DNA of 64,000 nt from Pseudomonas triticifolii (lineage in GTDB: Bacteria; Pseudomonadota; Gammaproteobacteria; Pseudomonadales; Pseudomonadaceae), in assembly GCF_014358015.1 (NCBI RefSeq), contig NZ_JACONV010000015.1:55804-119803 (forward strand), in the 5' to 3' direction. The notes under the pieces are model-generated. The model had not been told where the DNA came from. It did not search any database and saw only the letters and a program-made list of their open reading frames with translations. A program made the position numbers and the translations under genes. Positions 25,729 to 36,267 of this stretch are shown here, one piece after another (the first letter of the stretch is position 1; each line of letters starts with the position of its first letter).

Positions 25729-28700
25729 TCAGCGCCTGTCCGCATAAGGCGTGACGGGCTCGATGGGCATGGGCAGGCTGCCGCGCCACAGGTCGAAGGT
25801 GTAACGCAGGTACAGCAAGGCGCGGCTGGGTGCATAGCCTTCGCTGTGCTGCCAGGTCACACCGGAGCCGACCACCCAGTGGTCCGACAAACGCCGCTCC
25901 AGCAAGCCGCGAAGCCCGACGCTGACGCCGGTACTGCTGCTGGCCGCGGTGGTCAGGGTGGTGGTGTCATCGATGTCCTGCCCGGCGGCCGCTGCGCTGG
26001 CGAAGTATTTTCCGGCCGGACCGTCCAGCGGGTAGAGGTCGCTGCTGTCGCTTTTGGAGAACGACCAGCCCAATGAGCTTTCCAGTTGCACGGACCAGTC
26101 CGCCGTCCTCCAGGCGTAACTGAACGGCACGCTGATCGAGTAATACTGCTGGGGGCTGTAATACCCGCCCTGACCCAGGGTGTATTCGCTCAGGTCCTTG
26201 TCGTAACTCCAGTACATCAGCGTCAGGCCTGTGCGCATGCGCTCATCGGCGCGTTCGACCAGGCGGTAGTAATAACCGCCCATGGCGCTGCGCCGCTGGT
26301 TGTCGACCACATTACGGCCCACCAGCCAATGCTGGCCAAGGCTGGCCCAGACGCCATCGACACCGCCTTCATCGTGGCTCAGGCTCAGGGTCAGGCCATT
26401 GCTGGTCACCCCGCCCCAGCGTATGCCGGTGACCGGATCAACGGCACCGGCGTAAGACACCACCGAATTGCTCATGGGCCTGCGCGAGGCTGTCAGCGTC
26501 CAGCCGATGGATTTCCAGTCACTGCTGTAACCGATGCCGCCCAGCCAGTTACCCACCTCGAAACCTTCCGGGGTATGGCCCAGATCGACGTTCCACTGCT
26601 CGTTCTTCCAGCCTGCTGCAAGGCTGGGCCCGCTGATGCTTTGGGAACGGCTGCGACAGCCATTGGCGAGGGCTGCGCCAGTGGCCCGGTCGCGCAACTG
26701 CACGGCGCAGGTGCCGAAGCGCTCTCGGTGCAGGCCATCGGCATCGGTGTCGAAATCACTGACCTGCAGGTCTACCTGCTCGGCCTGCACAAAGCCCTGC
26801 CCCTGCGCCACGGGGGTATCAAGACGCAAGATCGTGGTCTGGGTGGTGAGATCGGAAATGCCGGGCGAGGTGTTGTCCGTGCGCCAGGCGAAGTCGCGGT
26901 AGAGATTGAGCGTCGGGTTTTGCGCCTGATACAGCTGATCCACATCACTGCGAATGCTGCGTGGCAGCCAGTCGTCGGTGTCGGTGGGGCGGCTGGCCTG
27001 GGTCATCGCGCCGTCATCGCGAACGCCGGAATCGGCTCCCGTGGCACGAGGTGCTGTCAAACCGGCTGCCGCCATGCTGCTGGCGTAATGATCCAGCGCC
27101 TGCTGCGGGTGATCCCTGGCAATCAGGCGGGCAGCGTCACGGTAAATCAAGGGATCGCGCTGCGGGGTTTTCAGCAATTGCGTGAACAGGGCATTGGCCT
27201 TGTCGGTATCCCCGGTCGCCGCCCAGGCATTGGCCAGACGACGCTGCTGTGCGGGCACCAGAGGCTGTTCCGGCGCAAAACGCTGCAAGGCCTGACGCGC
27301 CTGAGGCCCTCGTCCCGTGGCGACCAGCGCTTCAATCAGCCCGATCTGCGCTTCAGTATTACCCGGCTCGCGCTTGAGCACTGCGCGGTAGCCGCTTTCA
27401 GCCTGGCGCTGATCGCCGCGCTGTGCGGCCCAGTCAGCGACCGTGCCCAGGTCATCAAGGGTCGGGGCCCGCATCAACAGCGCGATGGCTGCCGGCTCCT
27501 CCCCGCGTGCCCTCAACCTGTCGGCTTCAGCAAGCAATTGACGACGTTTGATCCGCCCCGCCAGCTCGCGCATGTTGTCGGTCCAGCCGGCAGCAGGAAT
27601 CTGACCCAGCGTCTTCAGCACCTCGGCATCACGTCCGGCGCTGGCCAGAAACAGCCCATGGGCATAGCGCGCCTGAGGGTCGCGGCCTTGTCTGGCCAAC
27701 AACACGACGAACGCATTGTCCGCTTCGCGAGGCCGGCCGAGCATCACCTCAGCATTGGCCAGGCGGTAGGTGAGCCAGGGATTATCGGCATCCAGCGCAC
27801 GAATTTTGTGCAGCAGCACGACCAATTGTGACCAGTCGGCGCGCTGCTCAGCCGCATCGGCCTGCAGGTTAAGGCGCTCAAGCTCGATACTGCGGCGCAG
27901 GCCAGCGAACTCAGCCTGATTGCTCATCGGCAGGCTGTCGAGAAAGGCTTCGGCGCGGTCATTGGACTGACGTTGATACAGCCGCACAAGGGCGCGAACG
28001 ACGCTACCGTTGGCAGGCTCGACCTTGCGGGCCTTAAGCAACAGGGCTTCGGCCTGAATATCGTCGTGCTCGGCCTGGGCCACATTGGCCAGACCTATCA
28101 AGGCAGCGGCGCTGTCCGGGCGCAGCGTGCTGGCTTGCTGATAACCCTGGCGTGCGGCCGTGTAGTCCTGACGCAAGAGGGCCTGATCGGCTTTTTGCAG
28201 GATCATCCAGTTGCGCGTGGCCGCCTGCAGGTCCTGCCATTTGCTGATGTAGTCGGTGTCCTGTTCCTTGGCCAGAGCCTGGGTGAACGCGTCGAAAGCA
28301 GCCGGGTATTTGTCCTGACGCATCAGCGCCGTTCCCAGCGCGCCGTATAAGGCAGGCTCCTGCGGGTAGCCTTTCAAGGCTCGCCGCAACAACGCTTCGG
28401 CACCGGCACTGTCACGGTTCTGATCGAGCATCGAACGCGCCCTGACGCCCGCCTGCCAGGCCGGGTCGGCAAGCAACCGGCGCTGTTTGGCGAGCAGCGC
28501 AGACGCCTCGGCGGCATACGGCGAATAGGGGTAAACCTGCACGAACGTCTGCCAGGCCCGGACCGATTCGGGCCCGACCGGCAGCTTCACCAGGTAGTTG
28601 TATTCCCGCTCGGCAGCGTTGGTGCTGGCCTGTGGATCGGCCGCCAGCTGGTGCAGTATGGCCAGCGCTTCGTCATTGCGATTTTCGGCGAAATACAGGC

Positions 28701-29289
28701 CTACCCGCAGTTGCCCAAGTGTGGCGTTGCCCGGGTAGGCCTGATCGAGCAGCCTTAACTGCTCAATCACCGCCTTGCGCTGGCCGGGAACCCGACTGCG
28801 AGCCGACAGGTACTCCAGCGCCGAGGCCAGGTCGGCAGGCTCCTGGCCGAACAGTTGCTCGAACGCAGCCGTGGCTTCTTCGAAACGCCCGGCCGCGGCC
28901 AGCAAGCGTGCCTGTTGCAACTGACGTACGCCGTCAGGGCTCTTGAGCCGGACCAGAGCCTGAGCCTGACGCAGCGCCACAGATCCCGGCGCGACAGCCT
29001 GCAGACGAGCCAACAATCGGTCGAGGCGCACCTGCCGATGGTTGTCCTGCGGCTCGGCCAATACCTGACGAATCTCGCCCACCAGCACCTGAGGATGATC
29101 CGGCGCGATCAACTCCAGACGCGCCAGCGAATCGCGAACCAGGTCTTCGCGGTACAACGCCTCGCCCACACGCATCTGCTGCAGCAACCACTGCTGCTGA
29201 TCCTGCGCCGCCGGTGGCGCGGCACTGGCCGCGACCGGCGTGCAGAGGCAGCCCAACAGCAACGCGCCCGGCCATTTGAGCTTGTTCAT
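25729..29289 (-). CDS. bcsC: Cellulose synthase operon protein C (TPR periplasmic scaffold and outer-membrane barrel)
   Basis: The product has 1,186 residues from the ATG at 29289 (MNKLKWPGALLLGCLCTPVA), which overlaps the bcsZ stop by one base and begins a signal peptide. Residues about 35-800 are tetratricopeptide repeats with regular Ala/Leu helices. The C-terminal about 340 residues are the BcsC outer-membrane beta-barrel (YRDFAWRTDNTSPGISDL onward, ending RYTFDLWRGS). It exports cellulose through the outer membrane. It is the last gene of the nine-gene operon. Length is normal for Gammaproteobacteria. Confidence 0.93.
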   Translation of the reverse strand: MNKLKWPGALLLGCLCTPVAASAAPPAAQDQQQWLLQQMRVGEALYREDLVRDSLARLELIAPDHPQVLVGEIRQVLAEPQDNHRQVRLDRLLARLQAVAPGSVALRQAQALVRLKSPDGVRQLQQARLLAAAGRFEEATAAFEQLFGQEPADLASALEYLSARSRVPGQRKAVIEQLRLLDQAYPGNATLGQLRVGLYFAENRNDEALAILHQLAADPQASTNAAEREYNYLVKLPVGPESVRAWQTFVQVYPYSPYAAEASALLAKQRRLLADPAWQAGVRARSMLDQNRDSAGAEALLRRALKGYPQEPALYGALGTALMRQDKYPAAFDAFTQALAKEQDTDYISKWQDLQAATRNWMILQKADQALLRQDYTAARQGYQQASTLRPDSAAALIGLANVAQAEHDDIQAEALLLKARKVEPANGSVVRALVRLYQRQSNDRAEAFLDSLPMSNQAEFAGLRRSIELERLNLQADAAEQRADWSQLVVLLHKIRALDADNPWLTYRLANAEVMLGRPREADNAFVVLLARQGRDPQARYAHGLFLASAGRDAEVLKTLGQIPAAGWTDNMRELAGRIKRRQLLAEADRLRARGEEPAAIALLMRAPTLDDLGTVADWAAQRGDQRQAESGYRAVLKREPGNTEAQIGLIEALVATGRGPQARQALQRFAPEQPLVPAQQRRLANAWAATGDTDKANALFTQLLKTPQRDPLIYRDAARLIARDHPQQALDHYASSMAAAGLTAPRATGADSGVRDDGAMTQASRPTDTDDWLPRSIRSDVDQLYQAQNPTLNLYRDFAWRTDNTSPGISDLTTQTTILRLDTPVAQGQGFVQAEQVDLQVSDFDTDADGLHRERFGTCAVQLRDRATGAALANGCRSRSQSISGPSLAAGWKNEQWNVDLGHTPEGFEVGNWLGGIGYSSDWKSIGWTLTASRRPMSNSVVSYAGAVDPVTGIRWGGVTSNGLTLSLSHDEGGVDGVWASLGQHWLVGRNVVDNQRRSAMGGYYYRLVERADERMRTGLTLMYWSYDKDLSEYTLGQGGYYSPQQYYSISVPFSYAWRTADWSVQLESSLGWSFSKSDSSDLYPLDGPAGKYFASAAAAGQDIDDTTTLTTAASSSTGVSVGLRGLLERRLSDHWVVGSGVTWQHSEGYAPSRALLYLRYTFDLWRGSLPMPIEPVTPYADRR

Positions 29290-30410
29290 CACTGGCATGC
29301 GGCCACCCATCCGGGCTGCAGCAGCCCCTTGCGGTCAAAGCGATAACGTTGTTCGTCCCAGCCCTGACCAAACAGCAGCAGCGACTGGTTGTAATACGCG
29401 TCGGCCAATGGCGGAGTCTGTTTCAGGCGTGCCCGCTGCACGTCCCGCAGCGCGGGATCATCGGCGAGCAGCGGCAGCAACGCCGCCGAGAAACCCACCG
29501 GGCCGATGCCGTGTGTCGCACCACTGAGCGTATCGACTTGCTCGGGCACACCCCCCAATTGCGCAATCGCCTGGCGCATGGGTTTGAAATGCGCCATCAG
29601 TTCGCCGCGACCTGGCGTCGCCTCATCCAGCATGCCCAGCCAGAGGTAGACGCGAATCGCGTCGTAACTGCCTTTTGGTCCTGCCGGGTCTGGCGCCCAG
29701 CGTTGATCGGTGCGCCACATCAGCCAGTCAGGCGCCAATCCCTGAGGCGTCGCTTCCAGCAGCAGACGCTGATTATTGCGCGCCACTTCGGCCCAGATCG
29801 GCGCAAGGGCCGCGAACCGGGTCAGCAATTGTGGCGGCAGGTAGCTGGGGTTCAGACGCCAGCCTTCAGGTGATTCGAAGCCCTTGTCGCCCGGCATCAG
29901 CATCAACCCGAGGCCCGGCAGCTTGCGCAACGTCTGCGCAGCGCTGCGCCACAGCAGGTGCTGGCCGAGGGTTTCGTAGTCGGGGCGCTTCCACAGGCGT
30001 CCGGCTTCCAGCAGGCTGTAGGCGATCCACAGATCGGCATCGCTGGCGTTATTGCTGTCCAGCACCTGCCAGCGGCCGCTCTGATCGCGGCCCCACTGCC
30101 AGGCGGGTAACTGGCGTTCCAGATCGCCGTTGGCCAGGTTGTTGCGGGTCCAGTTCAGCAGTCGTTCGAAGCTCTGCGGGTCGTTGGCCACCAGCGCGAA
30201 AAACAGTGCATAGCTCTGCCCTTCCGAGGTCGTGACCTGCTGCCCGGATGAGCCATCGATCACCCGTCCGTCCTGGCTGACCAGATGCTGAAGGTAGCGC
30301 TCCCAGGCGGGCCAGTGGCACATGTCCGCCGCTGCCGACAGCACAGGCAGGCTTTGCAGAAGCGCAGCCGCCAGCCAGGGGCCGGCAGCATTGAGCCGAT
30401 TACGCTTCAT
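29289..30410 (-). CDS. bcsZ: Periplasmic cellulase of the cellulose operon (GH8)
   Basis: The product has 373 residues with a signal peptide ending near VLSAAA. GH8 features are TTSEGQSYALFFAL with the general-acid Glu63, the NNASDADLWIAYSLLEAG segment with the catalytic Asp124 region and SYDAIRVYLWLGM. It trims cellulose during secretion and affects fibre quality. It overlaps bcsB by 11 bases and bcsC by one. Confidence 0.94.
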   Translation of the reverse strand: MKRNRLNAAGPWLAAALLQSLPVLSAAADMCHWPAWERYLQHLVSQDGRVIDGSSGQQVTTSEGQSYALFFALVANDPQSFERLLNWTRNNLANGDLERQLPAWQWGRDQSGRWQVLDSNNASDADLWIAYSLLEAGRLWKRPDYETLGQHLLWRSAAQTLRKLPGLGLMLMPGDKGFESPEGWRLNPSYLPPQLLTRFAALAPIWAEVARNNQRLLLEATPQGLAPDWLMWRTDQRWAPDPAGPKGSYDAIRVYLWLGMLDEATPGRGELMAHFKPMRQAIAQLGGVPEQVDTLSGATHGIGPVGFSAALLPLLADDPALRDVQRARLKQTPPLADAYYNQSLLLFGQGWDEQRYRFDRKGLLQPGWVAACQ

Positions 30411-32727
30411 AGGACAGACGCCGACGCGCCAGCCACTGCAATACGCGCCAGGTCAGGAAGGCACTGAGCAATACGCCTGTCACGGCCAGCAGGGCCAGAA
30501 CCAACGGGCGCTCCGACAGCTTGTACCAAAGCAACACCCACCACGGCAGGTTGCCCACGTAGTAACGATCACCCACCAGTTGGCCGTTCACGCCACTTTC
30601 GCGGATCAGCACCACAGACCCGGCCATGGCGTCCATCTTGCCGCTGTCATTGAGGCTGTCGCGCAGCAGTTGGTAGTCGGCGTCGTCATTGGCCAGCAAC
30701 GCCACCACGCTGCGCTGCGCATGGAACGGCGACTGCATGCCTACGATGGCCGCTATCGGGCCGCGTGCGGACACCGCCACGCGGCTGCTCGCCTGATGGG
30801 GCTCATCGCGGCCGCTGGATGCGGCGCTGTACATCGGCTCGCGCCCCGGCCGTGGGTTGCCAGCCTTGAGCAGCCAGTCCTGAGAGCGGCTGAGCCACAG
30901 TTTCACGTCCGGATTTTCATGCATGTCGGCGGCATACTCGCCCAGCACCAGCAGGTCGGCGTCGCGCCTGGCGATGTCGTCCCACTGCTGGGTGAGCGTC
31001 AGGTTCAACGCCGGCAGGCCGGAGCGTGCCGAAATGCCGGCCACGGCCTCCAGATACGTACTCAACTGCACGGCGCTGGGCTGCGCCGGCAGCACCACGA
31101 CGGTTTCCGACAGGTCAGCCATGCGGCTGAACGGAAAGCCACTGCGGGCAAAGGCCGCCAGGTCCGGCATGGCGATGTAATGGTGATAGCCCGACATGTC
31201 GATGCTCGACTGATCGTCGATTACCGCCTGGGTGTCCACCGGCAGCGTGGTCTGGCAGCGGTCGCGCTGCGAACTGCTGGCCGCCGTCGCGAAACTGAAA
31301 TTGAAGCGCAGCACGTTGCGATCACCGATCTTCAGGGCCGGAACCGAGAGCTTCTCGTTGATATTCGCCGTCTCGCTAGACAGCAGCGCCAGACGCAGCT
31401 CTTCAAACTGGTCATTGCTGTTGGCCAGCAACGGCAGGCTGGTAATGAACTGGTTGTTGAGGCTGATGTTGAGCCGTGAGCCGTCGTTGGTCGCAGGCGG
31501 GGTGTAGCGGTATTTGGTCTGCAGCGGGATGCCCTGGTTACGCCAGACGAACAGGTCCGGCGGCAGGTTGATGTTCAGCAGAATCGGCAACGGCTGCAGC
31601 CCGCTGACGCGCAATTGCTCGGGGTACTGGATCAGCTCGGAGAAGCGCACCGCACGGTCGGTGCGCATCCAGTTCGGGGCATCGTAGGGCTTGCGTGGCT
31701 GGATCTGCTTGAGCGTGTCGATGACCACCCGATCACCACGAAACAGATCACCGCCCAGGGCCAGTGCCTGAGCGGCAGTGGCCAGGTCGTCCTCATTACG
31801 GCCCAGCACCAGCAGCACCTTGCTGTAACGGTCGGCAGGGTTGTCGATCATCTGCACCACGGGCGCATCGACCGCGGGAAAACGCTCAAGGTCGGCCAGA
31901 AACGCAGGACGATGGTCGTTGGTGGCGAACACGATCGAGGTAGCGGTCGGGTTACCCGGCGTCGCCGCTGGCAAGCGGTCGAACACCACCGGAAAGCGCG
32001 CGCCGCGCCATCCGGCCTGGCTGCCGAAATAGGAGGCCAGGATCCCGGCCGCACGCTGCTCGCCCAGGGTCGGTGATGTCGCCAGGACCATGTTCAGCAC
32101 CGGTGTGTCGTAGCCCCGGGCATCAAAGAACGGCACCGGGAAATACGCCAGGTCATTCTTGATCGCCAACGCCTGCTCTCTGACCGAGACGTGGCTGGTG
32201 CGGCTGATGTTCACCCACAGCGCGCTGTTGAACGGTTCTTCGCAGATGTCCGTGTAGTGCCCGACGAACTCCAGGCGCACCCGATTGAAGTCACTGATCA
32301 GGCGTGGATCCAGCTGCAGCAGACGCGTGGTTTTCTTGCCCAGTTGCTCCTTCTCGATCGGCACCACACTCATCAGCACATCATTGAGGTAGACCCGCAA
32401 ATGCGACAGGGTCGGAATCAGGGCTGGCGAAGGGGTGTACTCCAGCTGCAAGCGCGCATCAGTGGCGATGCGGTCCCGGCGCATGGTGAACTCAAACTGG
32501 TCAGTGTTCTGAGTGCCCCGCAACAGGCTGTCAGCGCTGCGCCCCAGTTGCTCGAAATCACGCGTGACGTCCCAGGTGGGTACCGGCACCGGCACCGGCT
32601 GTATGACCACAGGTGCCGGGGCCGCCGCCAACTGACTTTTCGATGGCTGTGATGGTGGCTGGGCCTGGGCATGCCCCACGGCCACCACCAGCACGCTGGC
32701 CAACAAGGAACTGAAACTGCGATTCAT
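30400..32727 (-). CDS. bcsB: Cellulose synthase periplasmic regulatory subunit
   Basis: The product has 775 residues from the ATG at 32727 (MNRSFSSLLASVLVVAVGHA), preferred over a TTG three codons upstream because it starts the signal peptide directly. The large periplasmic part carries the repeated carbohydrate-binding and flavodoxin-like modules of BcsB. It ends in one C-terminal transmembrane helix (about 738-758, VLALLAVTGVLLSAFLTWRV) that docks on BcsA. It guides the nascent glucan across the periplasm. Confidence 0.94.
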   Translation of the reverse strand: MNRSFSSLLASVLVVAVGHAQAQPPSQPSKSQLAAAPAPVVIQPVPVPVPTWDVTRDFEQLGRSADSLLRGTQNTDQFEFTMRRDRIATDARLQLEYTPSPALIPTLSHLRVYLNDVLMSVVPIEKEQLGKKTTRLLQLDPRLISDFNRVRLEFVGHYTDICEEPFNSALWVNISRTSHVSVREQALAIKNDLAYFPVPFFDARGYDTPVLNMVLATSPTLGEQRAAGILASYFGSQAGWRGARFPVVFDRLPAATPGNPTATSIVFATNDHRPAFLADLERFPAVDAPVVQMIDNPADRYSKVLLVLGRNEDDLATAAQALALGGDLFRGDRVVIDTLKQIQPRKPYDAPNWMRTDRAVRFSELIQYPEQLRVSGLQPLPILLNINLPPDLFVWRNQGIPLQTKYRYTPPATNDGSRLNISLNNQFITSLPLLANSNDQFEELRLALLSSETANINEKLSVPALKIGDRNVLRFNFSFATAASSSQRDRCQTTLPVDTQAVIDDQSSIDMSGYHHYIAMPDLAAFARSGFPFSRMADLSETVVVLPAQPSAVQLSTYLEAVAGISARSGLPALNLTLTQQWDDIARRDADLLVLGEYAADMHENPDVKLWLSRSQDWLLKAGNPRPGREPMYSAASSGRDEPHQASSRVAVSARGPIAAIVGMQSPFHAQRSVVALLANDDADYQLLRDSLNDSGKMDAMAGSVVLIRESGVNGQLVGDRYYVGNLPWWVLLWYKLSERPLVLALLAVTGVLLSAFLTWRVLQWLARRRLSYEA

Positions 32728-32741
32728 GAGAGGCAATCCGA

Positions 32742-35345
32742 TCAGGAAAAGGGGGAAGAAGGCGGTCGGGCAAACCTTGGGACATAGCTGAACAGCCAGG
32801 CCACGAGGCGCAACAGCGGGCGAGCGAAGGTTCGGCTCCAGCCCGGCATATACTGATAAAGCCGCTGGTAGCCCGAGGCACCCAGCTTGAGCACATCGAT
32901 AAAGCTGCGCAGCGGACGGTCAGGCTCGAAGTCCTCGTTCCAGTTCAGCCAGGCGTCGGCCCGGGCGAACGTGCACTGCACGTAATCGATTTTCTGCTCC
33001 ACGGACAGCGCGTTGAGCGCCACGCCAATGAAGTGCTTGTGGTTGCGGCTGACGATGCCGGGAAACAAAAACTCGCGCTCGCCCCGCTGCATCAACAACG
33101 ACACCTGGTCACCGATCTGCACGGTCAATGGCATGTGCAACTCGATGGCCGCACCGCCGTCGGAATAGTCCACCAGAGTGCCGGGATAGAAACGCCCGTT
33201 GGCCAGCCGCAACGCGGCAGGCAGACGCGACTGGACGCGGTGGGTTTCGCGGACTTGCTTCACTTCGGCAGCGATGGCCACCGCCGCGCCGACAATCAAC
33301 AGGTTGTAGATCACCCACAGACTGCTGACGATCACCGTGCCGATTTCGTTGGCAGGCCCGTAGCACAGCCGCCAGATTGCAAACCCAAGGCCCAGCACGT
33401 TAAGCACCGCCAGCACCAGATAAGGTCGGGCGATGGCCCAGTCGAACTGGTTCTCGGTCATCAGGCCGCCCTTGGCGGTGACGTTGAATTTGCCTTTTTT
33501 CGGGTTGAACAGCGCAACCGTGGTCGGGCGTGCGATGTACCAGGCGAGGACGGTTTCATACACCTCGCCCCAGAACGTGAGGCGGTGCTCGCCCTGCATG
33601 CGCGAGTTGGTCAGGCTGGCGTGGACCATGTGCGGGATCACGTAGAGCACGATCATCAGGGCCGGGGCATAGATGATGTAGGCATGCATCAACAGGAACG
33701 CCAGGGGCGCGGTCAGAAACACCAGCCGTGGCAGGCCCGCCAGAAAGTGCAGCATGGCGTTGGCATAACAGATGCGCTGAAAGAAGGTCAGCCCCTTGCC
33801 CAACAGCGGATTGTCGGTACGGAAGATCTGCGCCATACCGCGTGCCCAGCGAATGCGCTGGCCGATGTGCGCCGACAGGTTTTCGGTCGCAAGCCCGGCA
33901 GCCTGTGGAATGCGCACGTAAGCCGAGTTCCAGCCTTTGCGATGCAGGCGCAACGCGGTATGGGCATCTTCGGTGACGGTTTCCACGGCAAAGCCGCCAA
34001 TCTCGTCGACAGCGACGCGGCGCAACACGGCGCACGAGCCGCAGAAGAACGCAGCGTTCCACATGTCGTTGCCGTCCTGAACCAGGCCGTAGAACAGCTC
34101 GCCTTCATTGGGACGACGACGGAAGGTCCCCAGGTTGCGCTCGAACGGATCCGGCGACAGAAAGTGGTGCGGCGTCTGTACCAGGGCCAGTTTCGGGTCA
34201 CGTAAAAACCAGCCGACCGTCATCTGCAGGAAGGAGCGCACCGGCACGTGATCGCAGTCGAAGATCGCGACCAGTTCACCATCGAGCCGGGTCAGCGCGT
34301 GGTTGAGGTTGCCGGCCTTGGCGTGGCGATTGTCCGAACGGGTGATGTAGTTCACGCCTGCCTGTTCGGCAAACAGACGAAATTCCTCGCGCTTGCCGTC
34401 ATCGAGAATCGAAATGCGCAACTTGTCGTGCGGCCAGTCGATACCCAGCGCGGCGTAGACCGTACCGCGCACAACCGACAGGCTTTCGTTGTACGTCGGG
34501 ATCAGCAAATCCACTGTCGGCCATAGCCGGGTGTCACGGGGCAACTGTGCCGGCGGGCGATGCAAGGGCCAGCAGGTCTGAACGTAACCGAGCAGCAGCA
34601 CCAGCCAGGAATAGGTTTCGGCGATCAGCAACAATAGGCCACACACCAGGTCCAGCGGACTGTCCCAGTTCAGCGTCGCGGTGTACCGCCACCATAGGTA
34701 GCGGCAGGAAATGATGACCGACAGCATGATCAGCAGCAGGGTCGCAAACCGCCCTGGCAACCGCCGAATCAGCATGGCCACGCCCCACAGCAGGATCACG
34801 AACAGCAGCTGCGACACATAGCCGAACGGTTCGGTGATGCACATCACCACCAACAGCAGACTGATCACTGCGCAGAACAGATTGACCGCGTGCCGCATCT
34901 TCGACCCCAGCCCCTGCCACCAGCGTGCGCTGCTTTCGAGCACCTGACTCTGACTGACCTGCTCGGGCAGGTCATTGAGAAACAGCGCCACACGCTGCCA
35001 GAGTTTTCGGTTGGCGTGCACGGTCATGCGTATCCACGTGGGTGGCGTACGTCGGCGGCGCTGCGGCCAGGGGCGAAACAGCAGCAGCCACAGGCTCTGC
35101 AGAACGATACGCAACGGATCCCCGGCGCCAGGACGCTTGCCTGCCATGTGCGGATACCAGCGCTGGCGCTGTTCGATCACCTGTTGCCAGAGCGGTGACT
35201 CCAGACGCAGCACCAGCCAGGCCAGTGCCGTGCAGAACGCCAGCCACAAGGCCGTCGGCGGATAGCAGTCATGCTCGCTTCGCAGGTACGTGTAGGGAAA
35301 GCAACGCGTGATCACGACACGTCCCCACGCCGCCGGGTCAGGCAC
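32742..35345 (-). CDS. bcsA: Cellulose synthase catalytic subunit with PilZ domain
   Basis: The product has 867 residues. It polymerises UDP-glucose into beta-1,4-glucan and threads it through its own channel. GT2 motifs are complete: DDG (315-317), DCD (363-365), TED (458-460) and QRIRW (496-500). The C-terminal PilZ domain (about 700-800) keeps RETHR and DYSDGG, so c-di-GMP activation is expected. The best start is a GTG at 35345, giving a 34-base overlap with bcsQ and an N-terminus longer than the GT core, as in E. coli BcsA. Sequence similarity to the E. coli enzyme is visible throughout. Confidence 0.95.
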   Translation of the reverse strand: MPDPAAWGRVVITRCFPYTYLRSEHDCYPPTALWLAFCTALAWLVLRLESPLWQQVIEQRQRWYPHMAGKRPGAGDPLRIVLQSLWLLLFRPWPQRRRRTPPTWIRMTVHANRKLWQRVALFLNDLPEQVSQSQVLESSARWWQGLGSKMRHAVNLFCAVISLLLVVMCITEPFGYVSQLLFVILLWGVAMLIRRLPGRFATLLLIMLSVIISCRYLWWRYTATLNWDSPLDLVCGLLLLIAETYSWLVLLLGYVQTCWPLHRPPAQLPRDTRLWPTVDLLIPTYNESLSVVRGTVYAALGIDWPHDKLRISILDDGKREEFRLFAEQAGVNYITRSDNRHAKAGNLNHALTRLDGELVAIFDCDHVPVRSFLQMTVGWFLRDPKLALVQTPHHFLSPDPFERNLGTFRRRPNEGELFYGLVQDGNDMWNAAFFCGSCAVLRRVAVDEIGGFAVETVTEDAHTALRLHRKGWNSAYVRIPQAAGLATENLSAHIGQRIRWARGMAQIFRTDNPLLGKGLTFFQRICYANAMLHFLAGLPRLVFLTAPLAFLLMHAYIIYAPALMIVLYVIPHMVHASLTNSRMQGEHRLTFWGEVYETVLAWYIARPTTVALFNPKKGKFNVTAKGGLMTENQFDWAIARPYLVLAVLNVLGLGFAIWRLCYGPANEIGTVIVSSLWVIYNLLIVGAAVAIAAEVKQVRETHRVQSRLPAALRLANGRFYPGTLVDYSDGGAAIELHMPLTVQIGDQVSLLMQRGEREFLFPGIVSRNHKHFIGVALNALSVEQKIDYVQCTFARADAWLNWNEDFEPDRPLRSFIDVLKLGASGYQRLYQYMPGWSRTFARPLLRLVAWLFSYVPRFARPPSSPFS

Positions 35346-36034
35346 CAGGTCGCAAGGCTCAGCACGTCCTGAGCCGCCAGACTGCCCGGCGCGTATTGCC
35401 CTAACGGCTGCTTGAAGGCCAGGGCCTCACGCACGGCTTCATCGACATGAATGGTCAACGGCAGCAAGCGGTCGGCGCAGTGGTTGCGCCACAGCAACAG
35501 CAAGTCACGCTGCAACTGACTGGCGGGGTCGAAACGGTTGACCAGCAACAGGGTGTCGCTGAGCTGTTGCTGCAGCAGAATATGACAGGCCGCATCGGCC
35601 TCGATCAGTTGAATGGGGAACAGGCACGGGCCGGGATTGGCGTGCCCCGGCAAACGCTGTGGCAAATCGAACAATATCCAGTCGTAATGGGCCGCCAGGC
35701 TGTCCTGGCGACGGGCCCACAACAAGGGCTCGTCAAGCAGTTGCAGCTCAAGGTCGGCAGACTCGCGCGCACTCAGCGCGCCATAAGGCAACAGATGCAG
35801 ATGGGGTGTCAGGCTCCAGGCCTGGCGAAACCAGTCCTGGCCATCGCGCATCGCACGGGCCCAGCCACTTTCCTGCGCTGCGTCCAGCCCCACGTGCAGG
35901 CGCAACATGTTTTCCGGGCACATATCGACCAGCAGCACACGCTCACCCAGACTTTCCAGCGCATAGCCGATAGCCGCCAGCAGCGTGCTGGCACCCAGTC
36001 CACCGCGTACCCCCATCAGGCTCAGCGAGGTCAT
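35312..36034 (-). CDS. bcsQ: MinD/ParA-like ATPase of the cellulose operon
   Basis: The product has 240 residues and starts MTSLSLMGVRGGLGASTLLA, the atypical P-loop of BcsQ, which lacks the signature lysine of ParA. The VLLVDMCPENMLRLHVGLD segment follows. In E. coli BcsQ with BcsR sets the polar site of cellulose synthesis and is essential for it. Its ATG overlaps the bcsR stop as ATGA. Confidence 0.92.
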   Translation of the reverse strand: MTSLSLMGVRGGLGASTLLAAIGYALESLGERVLLVDMCPENMLRLHVGLDAAQESGWARAMRDGQDWFRQAWSLTPHLHLLPYGALSARESADLELQLLDEPLLWARRQDSLAAHYDWILFDLPQRLPGHANPGPCLFPIQLIEADAACHILLQQQLSDTLLLVNRFDPASQLQRDLLLLWRNHCADRLLPLTIHVDEAVREALAFKQPLGQYAPGSLAAQDVLSLATWCLTRRRGDVS

Positions 36035-36267
36035 GTAGCGGTCCCGAACGCGCCCTGCCTGACTGCCTCGGTCACAGGCAGTGACTGAGTATCGCGCGAC
36101 TCGGTGGCGAAGCCGAATTCCGTCAGAAACGGCCAGCGCTTAAGCGCATGACTGATTTCCATCTGCGCGGAAATATCGACGTAGTCGAGGTCCGGCAGGT
36201 TGAGCTCGATCTTCAGACGCGCAATGTCATCGGCCTGCTTGCTGAGCGACATACGCTGATCATTCAT
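36031..36267 (-). CDS. bcsR: Small cellulose accessory protein BcsR
   Basis: The product has 78 residues from the ATG at 36267 (MNDQRMSLSKQADDI). The core ELNLPDLDYVDISAQ followed by ALKRWPFLTEFG matches E. coli BcsR (SLPDIDYADIS and ALKRWPLLAEF). The protein is slightly longer than the 62-residue E. coli form because of a C-terminal tail. It overlaps both neighbours, bcsG and bcsQ. BcsR binds BcsQ and stimulates the synthase. Confidence 0.9.
   Translation of the reverse strand: MNDQRMSLSKQADDIARLKIELNLPDLDYVDISAQMEISHALKRWPFLTEFGFATESRDTQSLPVTEAVRQGAFGTAT

Noticed and set aside
26086..27831. 581-residue plus-strand frame inside bcsC
   Set aside because: It is the opposite strand of the TPR region of bcsC, with no recognisable domain or start signal.
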